Made by a program: the position numbers and the translations under genes
Notes under the pieces: generated by a model
Told to the model about the DNA's origin: nothing
Databases searched by the model: none
Seen by the model: only the letters and a program-made list of their open reading frames with translations
Shown: positions 6,977-16,020 of the stretch, piece by piece
Layout: the number at the start of each line of letters is the position of its first letter
How positions within the stretch are numbered: the stretch's first letter is position 1
Source of the DNA: JAWXUU01 sp044426085
Lineage (GTDB): Bacteria; Bacillota; Clostridia; Christensenellales; CAMQZB01
Assembly: GCA_044426085.1 (NCBI GenBank)
Contig: JAWXUU010000004.1
Coordinates: 1-64,000, forward strand
Direction of reading: 5' to 3'
DNA: 64,000 nt

Positions 6977-9010
6977 TTAAATAACCTGACTACCCTTTGT
7001 GGCATTTTCTACCACCATCAGAACGTCTGCTTGGTTGCCTGTTTTGGCATCTATATAAACGAAGTATGTTTGACCTTCCACTTCGCCACAGAATTCGTAG
7101 CAGAGTTTTTCGCTGTTGCCACTTGGGATAACAACAAGTTTTTCCGTTTGCACGTTTAGGTTTTTGTTGATTTTGCTTCTTGCTTCCGCGATTGTAATTG
7201 TTGGTTTTTCGCTTCTTTCTTTATGGTTTTTCACATAAGAATAGCCTTCCGCGCCCAGAACTGCACCATCGGAGAGTGCAACTTTGACTTTAACGAGTTG
7301 TGGATATACCACTGCTCCGTTTTGGAATTTTGCAAAGTTGAAAGTTGTGATGTTGCCAGAAGTTTCTGCCCACACTTTCACCATATCTTCAAAGCCTGCA
7401 ATCTTCAAATATTCCACAGCTTTTGCCTCTGCTGTTTCTTTTGTAAGCTTTGTTTCGGCAACTCTTTTATCCGCATCAATCATCACAATTGTTCCGCAGT
7501 GTTTATCCACTTGGGCATAAACTTCAACGCCGTGTTTTGTGAATGCAAAGTCGTATGTCGACATTGTTTCTGAGTTAGTTTCTGTTATGAATTTCACATC
7601 GCCCGCACCGAGTTTTTCTTGCAAAGTTTGCATTGCTTGCTCTTTTGAAATTTCTGCTGGCAAAGCTGTGCTGTCTTGTGCAATGTTTTTTGAATCGGAG
7701 AATGGACCGTCGTAAATCATTGTTGGGAACTGAATTGACGAGCTTGAAAGTTTTTGGATGTTATCTGTGACATCGGAATAAATCTCACCTTTGAACATGT
7801 TTGAAACGGCATGCATTTTGCGTTCGCCATGCATTGATGTTGCGTATGCCTTGTTGATTTGTTCCTTGATTTCCACCGCTGTTTTTGCAATTTGAGTTAT
7901 GAGTTCTTGTTCACTGCTTGAAAGTTCTTCGCCGTTAGCACATTTTTGCGCTATCATTTTTGAAAATTCCCCCGCTTGGTTGAAAAACTTGATTAAGCTT
8001 TCGCCTTCTCTTTCTTTTGAAGGTATGTTTTCAAGTGAATGTTCTGCCATGAAAGCGTCGCTTGATGCTTTGGAAAATGTTGCCACAAGTCCGCTTGTGC
8101 CGTTGGAAACTGTGGTTTTTGCCAAGTTTGAAGAAAGGTTGTTTGCAGATTGCATAACGTCGTAATACGACTGCATATAGCTTCTATCTATCTCGCGCAT
8201 ATACATTGCGTTTGTGCCCGCAAGCGCCACAGTTGACAAGACAGCCATACCGCCAACGATTGAAACTGCAATCACAGCGGCAACCAAGCCTTTTGAACTT
8301 CCCACCTTGATACCTTGCGATTTTAATTCTGCAATAGCATGCGCTTTTTCCGCTTTCTTTTGCGATTTTTCCGCACGGGCTTGAATGCGTCTTGCTTTTT
8401 GTTCGGCTTTTTTAGCATCGCGATGTGCCTTTTTTTCTTCTTTTGTCATGCTGGCACGGCGGATTTTATCTTCATGTTTATGAAGTTTTCTTTCTGCCCT
8501 ATCTTCTTTTCTTTGCGACATTTTGCCTTTGAAATTATCCTTTCTTTCGTCGAATTTTTCACGTCTTGCGGTGGCTTTTTCCGCCCTTTTTTCCACCCTT
8601 TCCGCCTTGGCTTCTTCCTTTGCTTTTATATATGCAACCCTATCTTTTTTAAGTTCTTTCAACGCTTCTTTTTCCTTTGCTTTTTGGATTTTACGCGCTG
8701 ATCTGGATTTTGCTTTTTCGCTTCGTTTTTCTTCGCGTGATAGTTTTTTGGCGTACGCTTTTTCCGCCCTTATTTCGCGTTTAGATTTTGGAGCTTCTTC
8801 CTTTTTGGCTTTTGGAGCGGTTTTTTTGACTGTTTCAGTTTTCACAGTTTGCTTTTTTTCTGTCGGTTTTATTTGAGTTTTTTTCACCACTTTTGTGGTT
8901 TCACTTCTCTTATCATCAAAGCCGATTTCGTCCATTTCGCCGGTGATTTCAATTTTTTCTTTAGTGGCTTTACCCTTTGTCACGTTTGTGTTTTTATCTT
9001 GATTTTTCAT
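6977..9010 (-). CDS. ypeB: YpeB-like germination protein with long charged N-terminal domain
   Basis: 677 residues. Residues 1-240 are almost entirely Lys, Glu, Arg and Ala with KAEKA-like repetition, probably a long charged helix in the cytoplasm. One membrane segment follows (about 241-264), then a YpeB-type region starting with DRSYMQSYYDVMQSANNLSSNL and ending in PepSY-like repeats (about 455-670). YpeB partners SleB in spore germination: it protects and localises the cortex-lytic enzyme in the spore inner membrane region. Position directly after sleB (10-base gap) strongly supports the call. Usual YpeB proteins are about 450 residues with a very short cytoplasmic end, so the first 240 residues are an addition of unknown role. 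Start ATG 9010 has GGGGG upstream. Confidence 0.85.
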   Translation of the reverse strand: MKNQDKNTNVTKGKATKEKIEITGEMDEIGFDDKRSETTKVVKKTQIKPTEKKQTVKTETVKKTAPKAKKEEAPKSKREIRAEKAYAKKLSREEKRSEKAKSRSARKIQKAKEKEALKELKKDRVAYIKAKEEAKAERVEKRAEKATARREKFDERKDNFKGKMSQRKEDRAERKLHKHEDKIRRASMTKEEKKAHRDAKKAEQKARRIQARAEKSQKKAEKAHAIAELKSQGIKVGSSKGLVAAVIAVSIVGGMAVLSTVALAGTNAMYMREIDRSYMQSYYDVMQSANNLSSNLAKTTVSNGTSGLVATFSKASSDAFMAEHSLENIPSKEREGESLIKFFNQAGEFSKMIAQKCANGEELSSSEQELITQIAKTAVEIKEQINKAYATSMHGERKMHAVSNMFKGEIYSDVTDNIQKLSSSSIQFPTMIYDGPFSDSKNIAQDSTALPAEISKEQAMQTLQEKLGAGDVKFITETNSETMSTYDFAFTKHGVEVYAQVDKHCGTIVMIDADKRVAETKLTKETAEAKAVEYLKIAGFEDMVKVWAETSGNITTFNFAKFQNGAVVYPQLVKVKVALSDGAVLGAEGYSYVKNHKERSEKPTITIAEARSKINKNLNVQTEKLVVIPSGNSEKLCYEFCGEVEGQTYFVYIDAKTGNQADVLMVVENATKGSQVI

Positions 9011-9020
9011 TTTCTACCCC

Positions 9021-9716
9021 CTATATCGAAAAGATGTGATTGCCAATTTTTGTGACAGTTTGGGTTGTGAAAATCCACTGACTTGTGGCTTTATCGGGAT
9101 TGTAATAAAAAAGACAACCCTGTGATGGGTCCCATCCGCTTAGTGCATCTTTAGCCGCACGAATTGATTGCTCGTCTGGTTCTAGGTTGATTTGACCATC
9201 GTGGACTGCGGTGAATGCCCATGGTTGATAAACCACACCCGCAATGGTGTTTGGGAATTCCGCACTTTTTACACGGTTTAGTATCACCGCGCCAACAGCC
9301 ACTTGACCGATATAGTTTTCTCCCCTTGCTTCGGCATGTATTGTTTTTGCGAGAAGATAAACATCGCTGTCTGTGAAGTTCGCGTTGTTTGAAACTGCAG
9401 TTTGCGATTTTGAAAGACCAAGTTTTTCAAGTGTTTTCGTGCCCGCAACGCCATCGGCAGAAAGACCGTTTGCACTTTGGAATTTTTTTAGTCCCGCTTC
9501 TGTGCCCGCGCCGAAAACTCCGTCTGGCGTGCCAACCCAAAAGCCTTTTTCGTTTAAGGCTTGTTGCATAGCTTTCACTGATTCGCCGTTTGAACCTTTT
9601 TTTAGCGTCATGGCATCAGTTTGATTTGTTATGCTTGCCACCGAAAATAGAATGCTTGAAATCACCAACACAATGGCAAGAAGCACGACTATGTTTCTGG
9701 TTCTTTTGTTACTCAT
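9021..9716 (-). CDS. sleB: Spore cortex-lytic enzyme SleB
   Basis: 231 residues: signal or anchor (about 8-28), peptidoglycan-binding domain type 1 (about 38-100, LKKGSNGESVKAMQQAL to LSADGVAGTKTL), then a Hydrolase_2 domain (about 117-231) with the catalytic-glutamate motif HAEARGE (127-133) and the family tail. SleB is a lytic transglycosylase that degrades the cortex during germination. ATG 9716 was chosen because AAAGGAG lies eight bases upstream; ten further codons in frame are upstream of that site. It is followed by ypeB, its usual partner, and preceded by spoIIR. Confidence 0.95.
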   Translation of the reverse strand: MSNKRTRNIVVLLAIVLVISSILFSVASITNQTDAMTLKKGSNGESVKAMQQALNEKGFWVGTPDGVFGAGTEAGLKKFQSANGLSADGVAGTKTLEKLGLSKSQTAVSNNANFTDSDVYLLAKTIHAEARGENYIGQVAVGAVILNRVKSAEFPNTIAGVVYQPWAFTAVHDGQINLEPDEQSIRAAKDALSGWDPSQGCLFYYNPDKATSQWIFTTQTVTKIGNHIFSI

Positions 9717-9777
9717 ATTTTTCTCCTTTGTTTTGTTTTCTTTCAAGTCTTGCTTGACGACACTATTTTTAGCAACC

Positions 9778-10323
9778 TTACAGATATTTATCCAAAATTT
9801 CTACAATTTTTGATTGAAAGACAATTTCGTCACCTTCGATTTCTTCGCCGTCGATATAGCAAAGTGGTGGAAATGCCACGCACCACCAATTGTCGCCTTG
9901 GGAAGAACCAAGATTTATGATGATAGATTGGTATTCACCCGCGGGGAGAATTTCACCGTTATATTCTCGGGTGGGGAATGTTTCTGTGGTGATTTCTATT
10001 GTGGCGGTTTGACCGCTGATTTGCGATGCTGTTTGGGAAATTTGGTCGGCTATTTTCAAAACTTCTGCAATAGCTTCTTGCGTTGTGCCCGCACAAGCTG
10101 TTGCGTTTGTTATTTGCAAAAGCACTTCATCGCGCACGGCATATTTGATTTGTTGGTCGGATTGAGAGTTAGAATTTGCACGAATGTGCAGACGTAGAAA
10201 TTCATCGCTTGAAATTTGGGTGGAGTTTTCATAGGGGTTTTCAATGGGGGAAAAGATATAAAATGAGAAAATATATAATAGTGACAGGATAATACAAATA
10301 AAAATAAACAAATTTTTCTTCAC
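9778..10323 (-). CDS. spoIIR: Stage II sporulation protein R (SpoIIR)
   Basis: 181 residues with an N-terminal membrane segment (about 4-24). Family landmarks are LRLHIRANSNSQSDQQIKY and GDNWWCVAFPPLCY. In Bacillus the forespore makes SpoIIR and exports it to trigger SpoIIGA processing of pro-sigma-E in the mother cell. Translation begins at GTG 10323 with GAGGT upstream. It heads a short spore cluster with sleB and ypeB; the 61 bases between spoIIR and sleB show no terminator, so co-transcription is possible. No clear forespore sigma promoter could be read upstream. Confidence 0.94.
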   Translation of the reverse strand: MKKNLFIFICIILSLLYIFSFYIFSPIENPYENSTQISSDEFLRLHIRANSNSQSDQQIKYAVRDEVLLQITNATACAGTTQEAIAEVLKIADQISQTASQISGQTATIEITTETFPTREYNGEILPAGEYQSIIINLGSSQGDNWWCVAFPPLCYIDGEEIEGDEIVFQSKIVEILDKYL

Positions 10324-10394
10324 GAAAAATACCTCGCTTTGGTTTTTTTATTATTTGTTGCCAAGTTGAGATTTTTTATACGTGGTTTGGGGTG

Positions 10395-10425
10395 AAAAAA
10401 ACGCCCAGAATATTCTGAGCGTTTT
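10395..10425 (-). terminator. Terminator of the first lipoprotein gene
   Basis: AAAACGC pairs with GCGTTTT around an inner palindrome CAGAATATTCTG; on the minus strand seven Ts follow. It separates the lipoprotein gene from spoIIR. Confidence 0.8.
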
Positions 10426-10457
10426 GGTTTGATTGGTTTGGGAGTTTATGTTTAAGT

Positions 10458-13301
10458 TTAAGATTGAGAAACCCATGCAGATGTTGTTGAATCCCATAGA
10501 TATGTTAGTTCAGCACCGTTGCTATCAACATTAAAATTATCTGAACCAACTACGGCTGTCTTCAAGATGATTTTGCTTGTATTATCTGTTCCAATTATAT
10601 CGCCGTCGCATTCAATTTCATCTGTCACTGTCAACACAACATTTGATCCTATCATGAAAATTTCATCACCTGAATCGACAAGAGTTCCCATTGATTCTAT
10701 AATCATAGTTTCAATTGATACTGTTGTGTTTTCCATATAAACAGCACATGGAGATTCAATTTCTGCATATGTTATATCTACACTTCCACCTAGGATAGTT
10801 ATCGCTACGTCCATTCCATAAAACTCTACATCATCCATTTTTACATTACCTGCCAATATAGCAACGCCGTATGAACCGTAGCTTCCAACTCCTGAACTTG
10901 CACCTGTGTATATTTGTGACCCTTTGAATTCACAATCTGCTATTGTTGTTTCAGCTTCTGCGGTAACATTTGCTGCCATATTGATTGCACATGCAGAATT
11001 GATAAATTCACAAGAAAGAATATCTGCACTACCTGCATTATATATAATAATACTGTAGTAGTTATTATTGAATGTACAATCTTCAATGTAGGTATTTTCA
11101 TTATAAACATATATTGCATCTTTAGATGTGTTAAATTCGATATCAGATATACAAACACAGCCTGAATCAAATGCTTCAATATTTATCATTGGAGAAACAT
11201 TGCCACTTGCTGTCAATGAATATCTGCCATCGATATTGACAGCTTTAGTTATGTTCAATGTTTCTGTTATCGTGATTGCTTGCCCGATTTCTATCTCTCC
11301 GCCGATTGATACTGCAAGTTTAAGTGTTTCTTCATCGTTGACAATAATTGTGCCATTGTTGATTACATTTCCACTGTTTGTAAATGTGTAATTTTCTGGG
11401 ATTTCGAAGCTTGTGCCCTTTGCAATTGTTATTGTTGCATTTGCTGGAATTGTGATATTATTTGTCATAAGAACACTTACGTTCTTTCCTGTTGCAGTCA
11501 CTAGATCTTCATAGCTTGCAACTTCTTCGATATCTGCTTTGAATGTTATATTAACTTGAATAGTTGCAGTTACTGCTGTTGAACTGCCAAATACAAATAT
11601 AAATTCATCACCGTTGTTGCTCAACACGGACAAATTCAAATCTTCATATTCCTCTGCAGAATAATCCTCCCCAAGAAGTTTATTTATAAAATTCAATTCA
11701 TCTGTACTGCTAAATTCGCTTGTTACTTGAATAAGGGTGAAATCATCAGCAGTGTAGGAAATCATTTCTTCAGATGCATAATCCACATCATCTTCAAGTC
11801 CAAAGCTGTATAAATTATTTGAACACATAACGTCGAAAATACCTGTATCAAAAAGTGTTGATAGGTCTTTTGTTCCATCTTTTATGTTGATAGTTATTTT
11901 GTCATCTGAATATGAAATTGTCATAACATCAGTATCGTCAACCTTACCATTAAAACCACTGATAACACTTGCCATGATTGTATCACTTTGACTTGCATAT
12001 ACACAATCAATCATTTCTTGAGTGACAACATATGCTATGCTTTGATATTGATAATCGTCGCCAGATTGTGCAAGGATAGAGAAATACAAAGTGTCGCCAA
12101 CTTCTGGCAAAAGTGAATTGTTATAGTATGCTATTTTATTATAGTAGCTATTATCCGCACACGTTGCCCTCATTGACCAACGCAATGCCATATAGTCATC
12201 ATCTGCGTCGCCAGTTTTTTCAGAATAAAACAATGTTTCACCTTTAGCATTTGTTATTTGAACGGAAAGTTCAATGCCTAACATAGTGTTGCCAGTTGTA
12301 TAGTTTGTGAACATTATTTCTAGGTTTCCAATAGCATAATCAGGAACACCACTCACGTCTGTCCAATCTTGCATTTGAATATCTGATATGTTTATGATGT
12401 CAGTGTTCTCAAATACGCTAGCATTTGTTTCATATTTTCCGTTTCCGCTTTGCACGTATACTTTTCCATTAACTGTTGTGAATGTTATATTGTTTTCATC
12501 AATAGTTTCAGCTGAGGTCATATCAACCAGCACAATTGCATCTTCCGCAATGCTTACAGATGTTTTTGCTGTTCCAACCATTATCAAAGTTGTGGATGAA
12601 TTTATTGTTGTACTTTCAACTGATCCTGCAATTTCAATTGATGAAATAACTCCACCATCACTGTCTTGCTCTACTATTAATGAAGTCACTTCAGCATCTT
12701 CATAAATAACTGCTCTGCCTTGACCAATATTCAAAGTTGCTATTTTGCCATATACATTTAAAGAGTGATCAGCTGTTATTGAAGTTACTTCGCCAGTTGT
12801 TTCGGCATAGAAATTCACTGTTGCATTTGGCATATATATTTCTATATCGCATTCATATTCGCTGTCTTCATCGCCATTTATTGTTAGTGTGCCTGCAAAA
12901 TCATCATCACTATATTCTATTGTGCCACTTTCATCAGACAATGTGATTTTATATTCGCCGTCGCCTGAAAGGTCTGTTGAGCCGTCCCATGTTGATACGG
13001 TGTCGGTGTCTGATGATGGCGTTACTATCGTTGTTGATGTTGTGTCTGATTTCACACTTGATGAGCCACCGCTTGAGCTTGAACTGCTTGAACTTGAACT
13101 GCTTGAGCTTGAACTTGAGCTGCTCGAACTTGAACTGCTCGAACTTGAGCTGTCTGGGGCTTCAGTTGCTTCGGTTGGTGTATCAGTTGATTCCACTTCT
13201 GGCGTATCTGTTGAAACCACATCACCTGAAACGTCGCCCGCACATCCCGCAATACTGCAAAGCATTGCTAGAACCAAGATTATCGCTAGTAATTTTTTCA
13301 T
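10458..13301 (-). CDS. Large poly-serine beta-helix lipoprotein (paralogue 1)
   Basis: 947 residues. The N-terminus MKKLLAIILVLAMLCSIAGC is a lipoprotein signal with lipobox SIAGC (Cys20). A Thr/Glu/Pro-rich spacer and 27 consecutive serines (about 51-77) follow. The rest is rich in Val, Ile, Thr, Asn and Asp: a middle part without a recognised domain and a C-terminal region (about 640-930) of short repeats such as ISDIEFNTS, IEDCTFNNN and ILSCEFINS that look like a right-handed parallel beta helix. It is probably tethered outside the membrane by lipid, with the serine run as a stalk. It is related in architecture to the lipoprotein at 38257-41844: same signal, poly-Ser spacer, helix and a Tyr-x-Trp near the C-terminus. 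AGGAG precedes ATG 13301. Substrate or ligand is unknown. Confidence 0.8.
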   Translation of the reverse strand: MKKLLAIILVLAMLCSIAGCAGDVSGDVVSTDTPEVESTDTPTEATEAPDSSSSSSSSSSSSSSSSSSSSSSSSSSSGGSSSVKSDTTSTTIVTPSSDTDTVSTWDGSTDLSGDGEYKITLSDESGTIEYSDDDFAGTLTINGDEDSEYECDIEIYMPNATVNFYAETTGEVTSITADHSLNVYGKIATLNIGQGRAVIYEDAEVTSLIVEQDSDGGVISSIEIAGSVESTTINSSTTLIMVGTAKTSVSIAEDAIVLVDMTSAETIDENNITFTTVNGKVYVQSGNGKYETNASVFENTDIINISDIQMQDWTDVSGVPDYAIGNLEIMFTNYTTGNTMLGIELSVQITNAKGETLFYSEKTGDADDDYMALRWSMRATCADNSYYNKIAYYNNSLLPEVGDTLYFSILAQSGDDYQYQSIAYVVTQEMIDCVYASQSDTIMASVISGFNGKVDDTDVMTISYSDDKITINIKDGTKDLSTLFDTGIFDVMCSNNLYSFGLEDDVDYASEEMISYTADDFTLIQVTSEFSSTDELNFINKLLGEDYSAEEYEDLNLSVLSNNGDEFIFVFGSSTAVTATIQVNITFKADIEEVASYEDLVTATGKNVSVLMTNNITIPANATITIAKGTSFEIPENYTFTNSGNVINNGTIIVNDEETLKLAVSIGGEIEIGQAITITETLNITKAVNIDGRYSLTASGNVSPMINIEAFDSGCVCISDIEFNTSKDAIYVYNENTYIEDCTFNNNYYSIIIYNAGSADILSCEFINSACAINMAANVTAEAETTIADCEFKGSQIYTGASSGVGSYGSYGVAILAGNVKMDDVEFYGMDVAITILGGSVDITYAEIESPCAVYMENTTVSIETMIIESMGTLVDSGDEIFMIGSNVVLTVTDEIECDGDIIGTDNTSKIILKTAVVGSDNFNVDSNGAELTYLWDSTTSAWVSQS
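13071..13151 (-). repeat. Serine-codon microsatellite in the lipoprotein gene
   Basis: 81 bases encode 27 serines in a row with AGC, TCA, AGT and TCG alternating in a six-base rhythm. Such tracts can change length by slippage in units of one or two codons without loss of frame. Confidence 0.85.
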
Positions 13302-13560
13302 AATTTTTCTCCTAGTTTTTTATTCTCTCTCTGGAAATGGTACATTTTGGATTTATACTGTAGCATATATCCAAACATGACTAAATGCGCATGCAATGTG
13401 TGTGGATTTGCAAGCGCTGTTTTTGAATATGCTACACCTAGGGTGTGTGGACCTAGTTGTAGCAATAGTATAACATTGGTTTTGCGGTTTGTCTACCCCT
13501 ATTTTGAAATTTATTTCGCGTTCACAGCTGTTTTTTAGTGTTTTTTATTAAAAAATTCAA
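13302..13560. other. Intergenic region upstream of the lipoprotein gene
   Basis: AT-rich interval without a credible gene. A 33-base imperfect hairpin lies at 13431-13463 (GCTACACCTAGGG pairing with ACCTAGTTGTAGC, 11 of 13). The lipoprotein start has AGGAG upstream, and a TATAAA is near 13360, but no convincing -35 box is placed with it. Confidence 0.5.
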
Positions 13561-13604
13561 AAAAAAGCCCACTCAAACTTGAAATGCGATTTCTTTTGAG
13601 TGGG
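13561..13604 (-). terminator. cysS terminator
   Basis: CCCACTCAAA (13568-13577) pairs with TTTGAGTGGG (13595-13604); on the minus strand a run of T follows. It ends the cysE-cysS unit. Confidence 0.85.
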
Positions 13605-13673
13605 ATTTCTGATTTTAAATTTTATTTTGTTAGTGTTTTACCACTGATTTCACGGTTGTTTTTGAATTATTTA

Positions 13674-15059
13674 TTACAATTTTGAAAATACACTGCCTTC
13701 GCGAGTGTCTTTTACGTCGTAGCCGGCTTCTTTGATTTTTCCGCGGATTTCATCTGCTTTTGCGTAGTCTTTTGCTTTTTTTGCTGAGATTCTTTCGCTG
13801 TCTAGTGCTAGGATTTCTGCGGGGATATCTTTGTTTGTATCTTCTTTCACGATTTCCGCTTTATCAATAGAAAGACCCAAGATTTTATCGAACTTCACTG
13901 CCAAATCAAAGATGTCTTTTGAGGCTTTTGATTTTAGCATTGTGAAGAGAACACCTAGTGCTTTTGGCACGTTCAAGTCGTCAAGAACAGCTTCGGAAAA
14001 GTCTGCATCAAATTTTGCAAGCACATCGGCATCTGTTTTTTCGCTTGATGCTTTGTGTTTTACAAGCGTTTCTATCATTCTTTTATAAGACACTTTTGCT
14101 GAATCAAGCGATTCGAAAGTGAAGTTAAGTTTTTTGCGATAGTGTGCGTTCAAGCAGAAGAATCTGAATTCTAGTGGTGAATATCCCATTTCTTCAAGCT
14201 GAGTGATTGTGTAGGTATTCCCGAGTTTTTTACTCATTTTTCCGCCATTTACTAGCATGAATTCGCCGTGCATCCAGAAGTTTGCAGGATTTTTGCCAGT
14301 GAAGCCTATGCTTTGTGCGATTTCGTTTTCGTGGTGGATTGGAATGTGATCCACGCCACCTGTGTGGATATCAAAAACTTCGCCAAGATATTTGTGGCTC
14401 ATTGCTGTGCATTCGATGTGCCAACCTGGATAGCCCATGCCCCATGGTGATTCCCATTGCATGATGTGTTCTTTTGGCGCGTGTTTCCAAACGGCAAAAT
14501 CCGCTGGATGACGTTTTTCTGTGTTTACTTCTACCCTTGCACCCGCGATTTGTTCTTCCAAATTGATGTTTGATAGAACGCCGTATTCTGGGCATTTTTC
14601 AATGTCGTAATATATGCCGTCGCTTGTTTCGTACGCTATGCCTTTATCTTGCAACACTTTCACGATTTCCATCATTTCATTTATGTGGTCTGTTGCTTTT
14701 GGCGTTACGTTTGGTTTTTCAATATTGAGTTTTTTCAAATCGCCAAAGAACACGTTTGTATAGTATTCTGCAATTTCATATGGTGATTTTTGCAATTTTT
14801 TTGCCGCCATTTCCATTTTATCTTCACCGTCGTCGGCATCGGATAAAAGGTGACCTACGTCTGTTATGTTCATGACTGATTTCACTTTCAATCCGTCATA
14901 TTTCATTGTTCTTGTTAGCAAATCCATGAAGATATACGTTCTCATGTTGCCGATGTGGGCATAGTTATACACCGTTGGTCCGCATGAATACATTCTTACT
15001 TGCGGGTTTATTGGCACGAATTCTTCTTTTGTTTTTGATAGTGTGTTATAAAGTTTCAT
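13674..15059 (-). CDS. cysS: Cysteinyl-tRNA synthetase
   Basis: Class I synthetase of 461 residues that charges tRNA-Cys. The start MKLYNTLSKTKEEF, the zinc cysteine in MYSCGPTVYNYAHIGN (with the HIGN form of the HIGH motif), the second zinc region HIECTAMSHKYLG, and the KMSKKLGN signature near residue 260 are all present. AGGAG precedes ATG 15059. It follows cysE after 64 bases that consist of repeated TTTCTTATTTT-like units. The upstream cysteine T-box probably controls both genes, so cysteine supply and cysteine charging respond to the same uncharged tRNA. Confidence 0.97.
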   Translation of the reverse strand: MKLYNTLSKTKEEFVPINPQVRMYSCGPTVYNYAHIGNMRTYIFMDLLTRTMKYDGLKVKSVMNITDVGHLLSDADDGEDKMEMAAKKLQKSPYEIAEYYTNVFFGDLKKLNIEKPNVTPKATDHINEMMEIVKVLQDKGIAYETSDGIYYDIEKCPEYGVLSNINLEEQIAGARVEVNTEKRHPADFAVWKHAPKEHIMQWESPWGMGYPGWHIECTAMSHKYLGEVFDIHTGGVDHIPIHHENEIAQSIGFTGKNPANFWMHGEFMLVNGGKMSKKLGNTYTITQLEEMGYSPLEFRFFCLNAHYRKKLNFTFESLDSAKVSYKRMIETLVKHKASSEKTDADVLAKFDADFSEAVLDDLNVPKALGVLFTMLKSKASKDIFDLAVKFDKILGLSIDKAEIVKEDTNKDIPAEILALDSERISAKKAKDYAKADEIRGKIKEAGYDVKDTREGSVFSKL

Positions 15060-15123
15060 TTGTTCTCCTGTTGTTATTTCTTATTTTCTTATATTTCTTA
15101 TTTTCTTATTTATCTTATATTTC

Positions 15124-15777
15124 TTATTTATCTTGCGTTAAGTTGTCGAGCTGTTCGGTGATTTTTTTCATTTTTGAGTTTAGGATATCATATTCGCATT
15201 GGAGTTTATCAAGTTGTTCTTTGACTGGGTCTGCACCGATTGTTTGGTCCATATCTTCGATTTTCATACCTTTGATTCTCACGATTGCGCCTGGGATACC
15301 AACCACTGTTGAATGTGGTGGAACTTCTTTCAGCACAACTGACCCTGCACCGATTTTTGAGCCTTCGCCAACGGTGAATGGACCGAGAATTTTTGCACCC
15401 GCGGAAATCATAACGTTATCGCAGATTGTCGGGTGGCGCTTGCCTTTATCTTTCCCCGTTCCGCCAAGCGTTACACCTTGGTATATCGTGACGTTTTCGC
15501 CGATTTCAGTTGTTTCGCCAATCACCACGCCAGAGCCGTGGTCGATAAAGAAACCGCCTTGGATTTTTGCACCTGGGTGGATTTCTATGCCGGTGAAAAA
15601 TCTTGTTAGCTGACTTATTATTCTCGCGATTGTGCGGAGTTTGATTTTATAGAACACATGCGCGATGCGATACCAAAACACTGCGTGAAATCCCGAATAC
15701 GTAAGGAGTATTTCAAGATAGTTGCGCGCGGCTGGGTCGCGGGTTTTTATTGCTTTTAAATCTCTTATAATTTTCAT
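15124..15777 (-). CDS. cysE: Serine O-acetyltransferase
   Basis: 217 residues; makes O-acetylserine, the first step of cysteine synthesis. The C-terminal left-handed beta helix carries the family stretch IHPGAKIQGGFFIDHGSG and VTIYQGVTLGGTGKDKGKRH, with GIPGAIVR closing the core. A short Gln/Lys-rich tail (about 180-217) looks coiled. The N-terminal helical part is the short form found in Gram-positive enzymes. AGGGA lies before ATG 15777. It is the first gene behind the T-box leader. Confidence 0.95.
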   Translation of the reverse strand: MKIIRDLKAIKTRDPAARNYLEILLTYSGFHAVFWYRIAHVFYKIKLRTIARIISQLTRFFTGIEIHPGAKIQGGFFIDHGSGVVIGETTEIGENVTIYQGVTLGGTGKDKGKRHPTICDNVMISAGAKILGPFTVGEGSKIGAGSVVLKEVPPHSTVVGIPGAIVRIKGMKIEDMDQTIGADPVKEQLDKLQCEYDILNSKMKKITEQLDNLTQDK

Positions 15778-15805
15778 ATCATTTCCCTATTATCTTAAAC
15801 TTTAA

Positions 15806-16020
15806 TATTAAAAAAGCCTTCGTGAGAATATTCTCACAAAGGCGACTTTATCGCGGTTCCACTTTGCTTTAGGAGCGTTGCTCCCCTTTTTGTTCCGATA
15901 AATCTTTTCACACGCGACGCACTTTTTAAAGATTTGCAAAGGTGGTCACAGCGTTTCACCCTCTCTTGATTGCAAGATTCCTTATACTCTTTCACGCAAA
16001 ATTTTCACGGATATTTTATT
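15806..16020 (-). ncRNA. T-box leader (cysteine) of cysE-cysS
   Basis: On the minus strand the leader starts after a TATAAT at 16027-16032. It contains AGAGTATAAGG at the base of stem I, the AGAGAGGGTG...GCTGTGACC apical region, and the T-box AGTGGAACCGCG (about 15852-15863) whose UGGA pairs with the tRNA acceptor end. A terminator follows at once (15816-15843, then T6). A UGC triplet at 15919-15921 on the 3' side of stem I is the likely specifier, which reads cysteine and fits the genes downstream. Uncharged tRNA-Cys should favour the antiterminator and read-through. Confidence 0.9.
15810..15843 (-). terminator. T-box regulated terminator
   Basis: GCCTTTGTGAGAA pairs with TTCTCACGAAGGC with one mismatch, followed by six Ts. 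Its 5' arm competes with the T-box antiterminator. Confidence 0.88.

Noticed and set aside
10519..13380. Several plus-strand open frames opposite the first lipoprotein
   Set aside because: Antisense shadows of a low-complexity gene; none has a start signal, and the minus-strand frame has signal peptide, RBS and terminator.
13347..13538. 63-codon cysteine-containing plus-strand frame
   Set aside because: No ribosome-binding site or promoter, and it covers an intergenic hairpin and the leader of the divergent lipoprotein gene.
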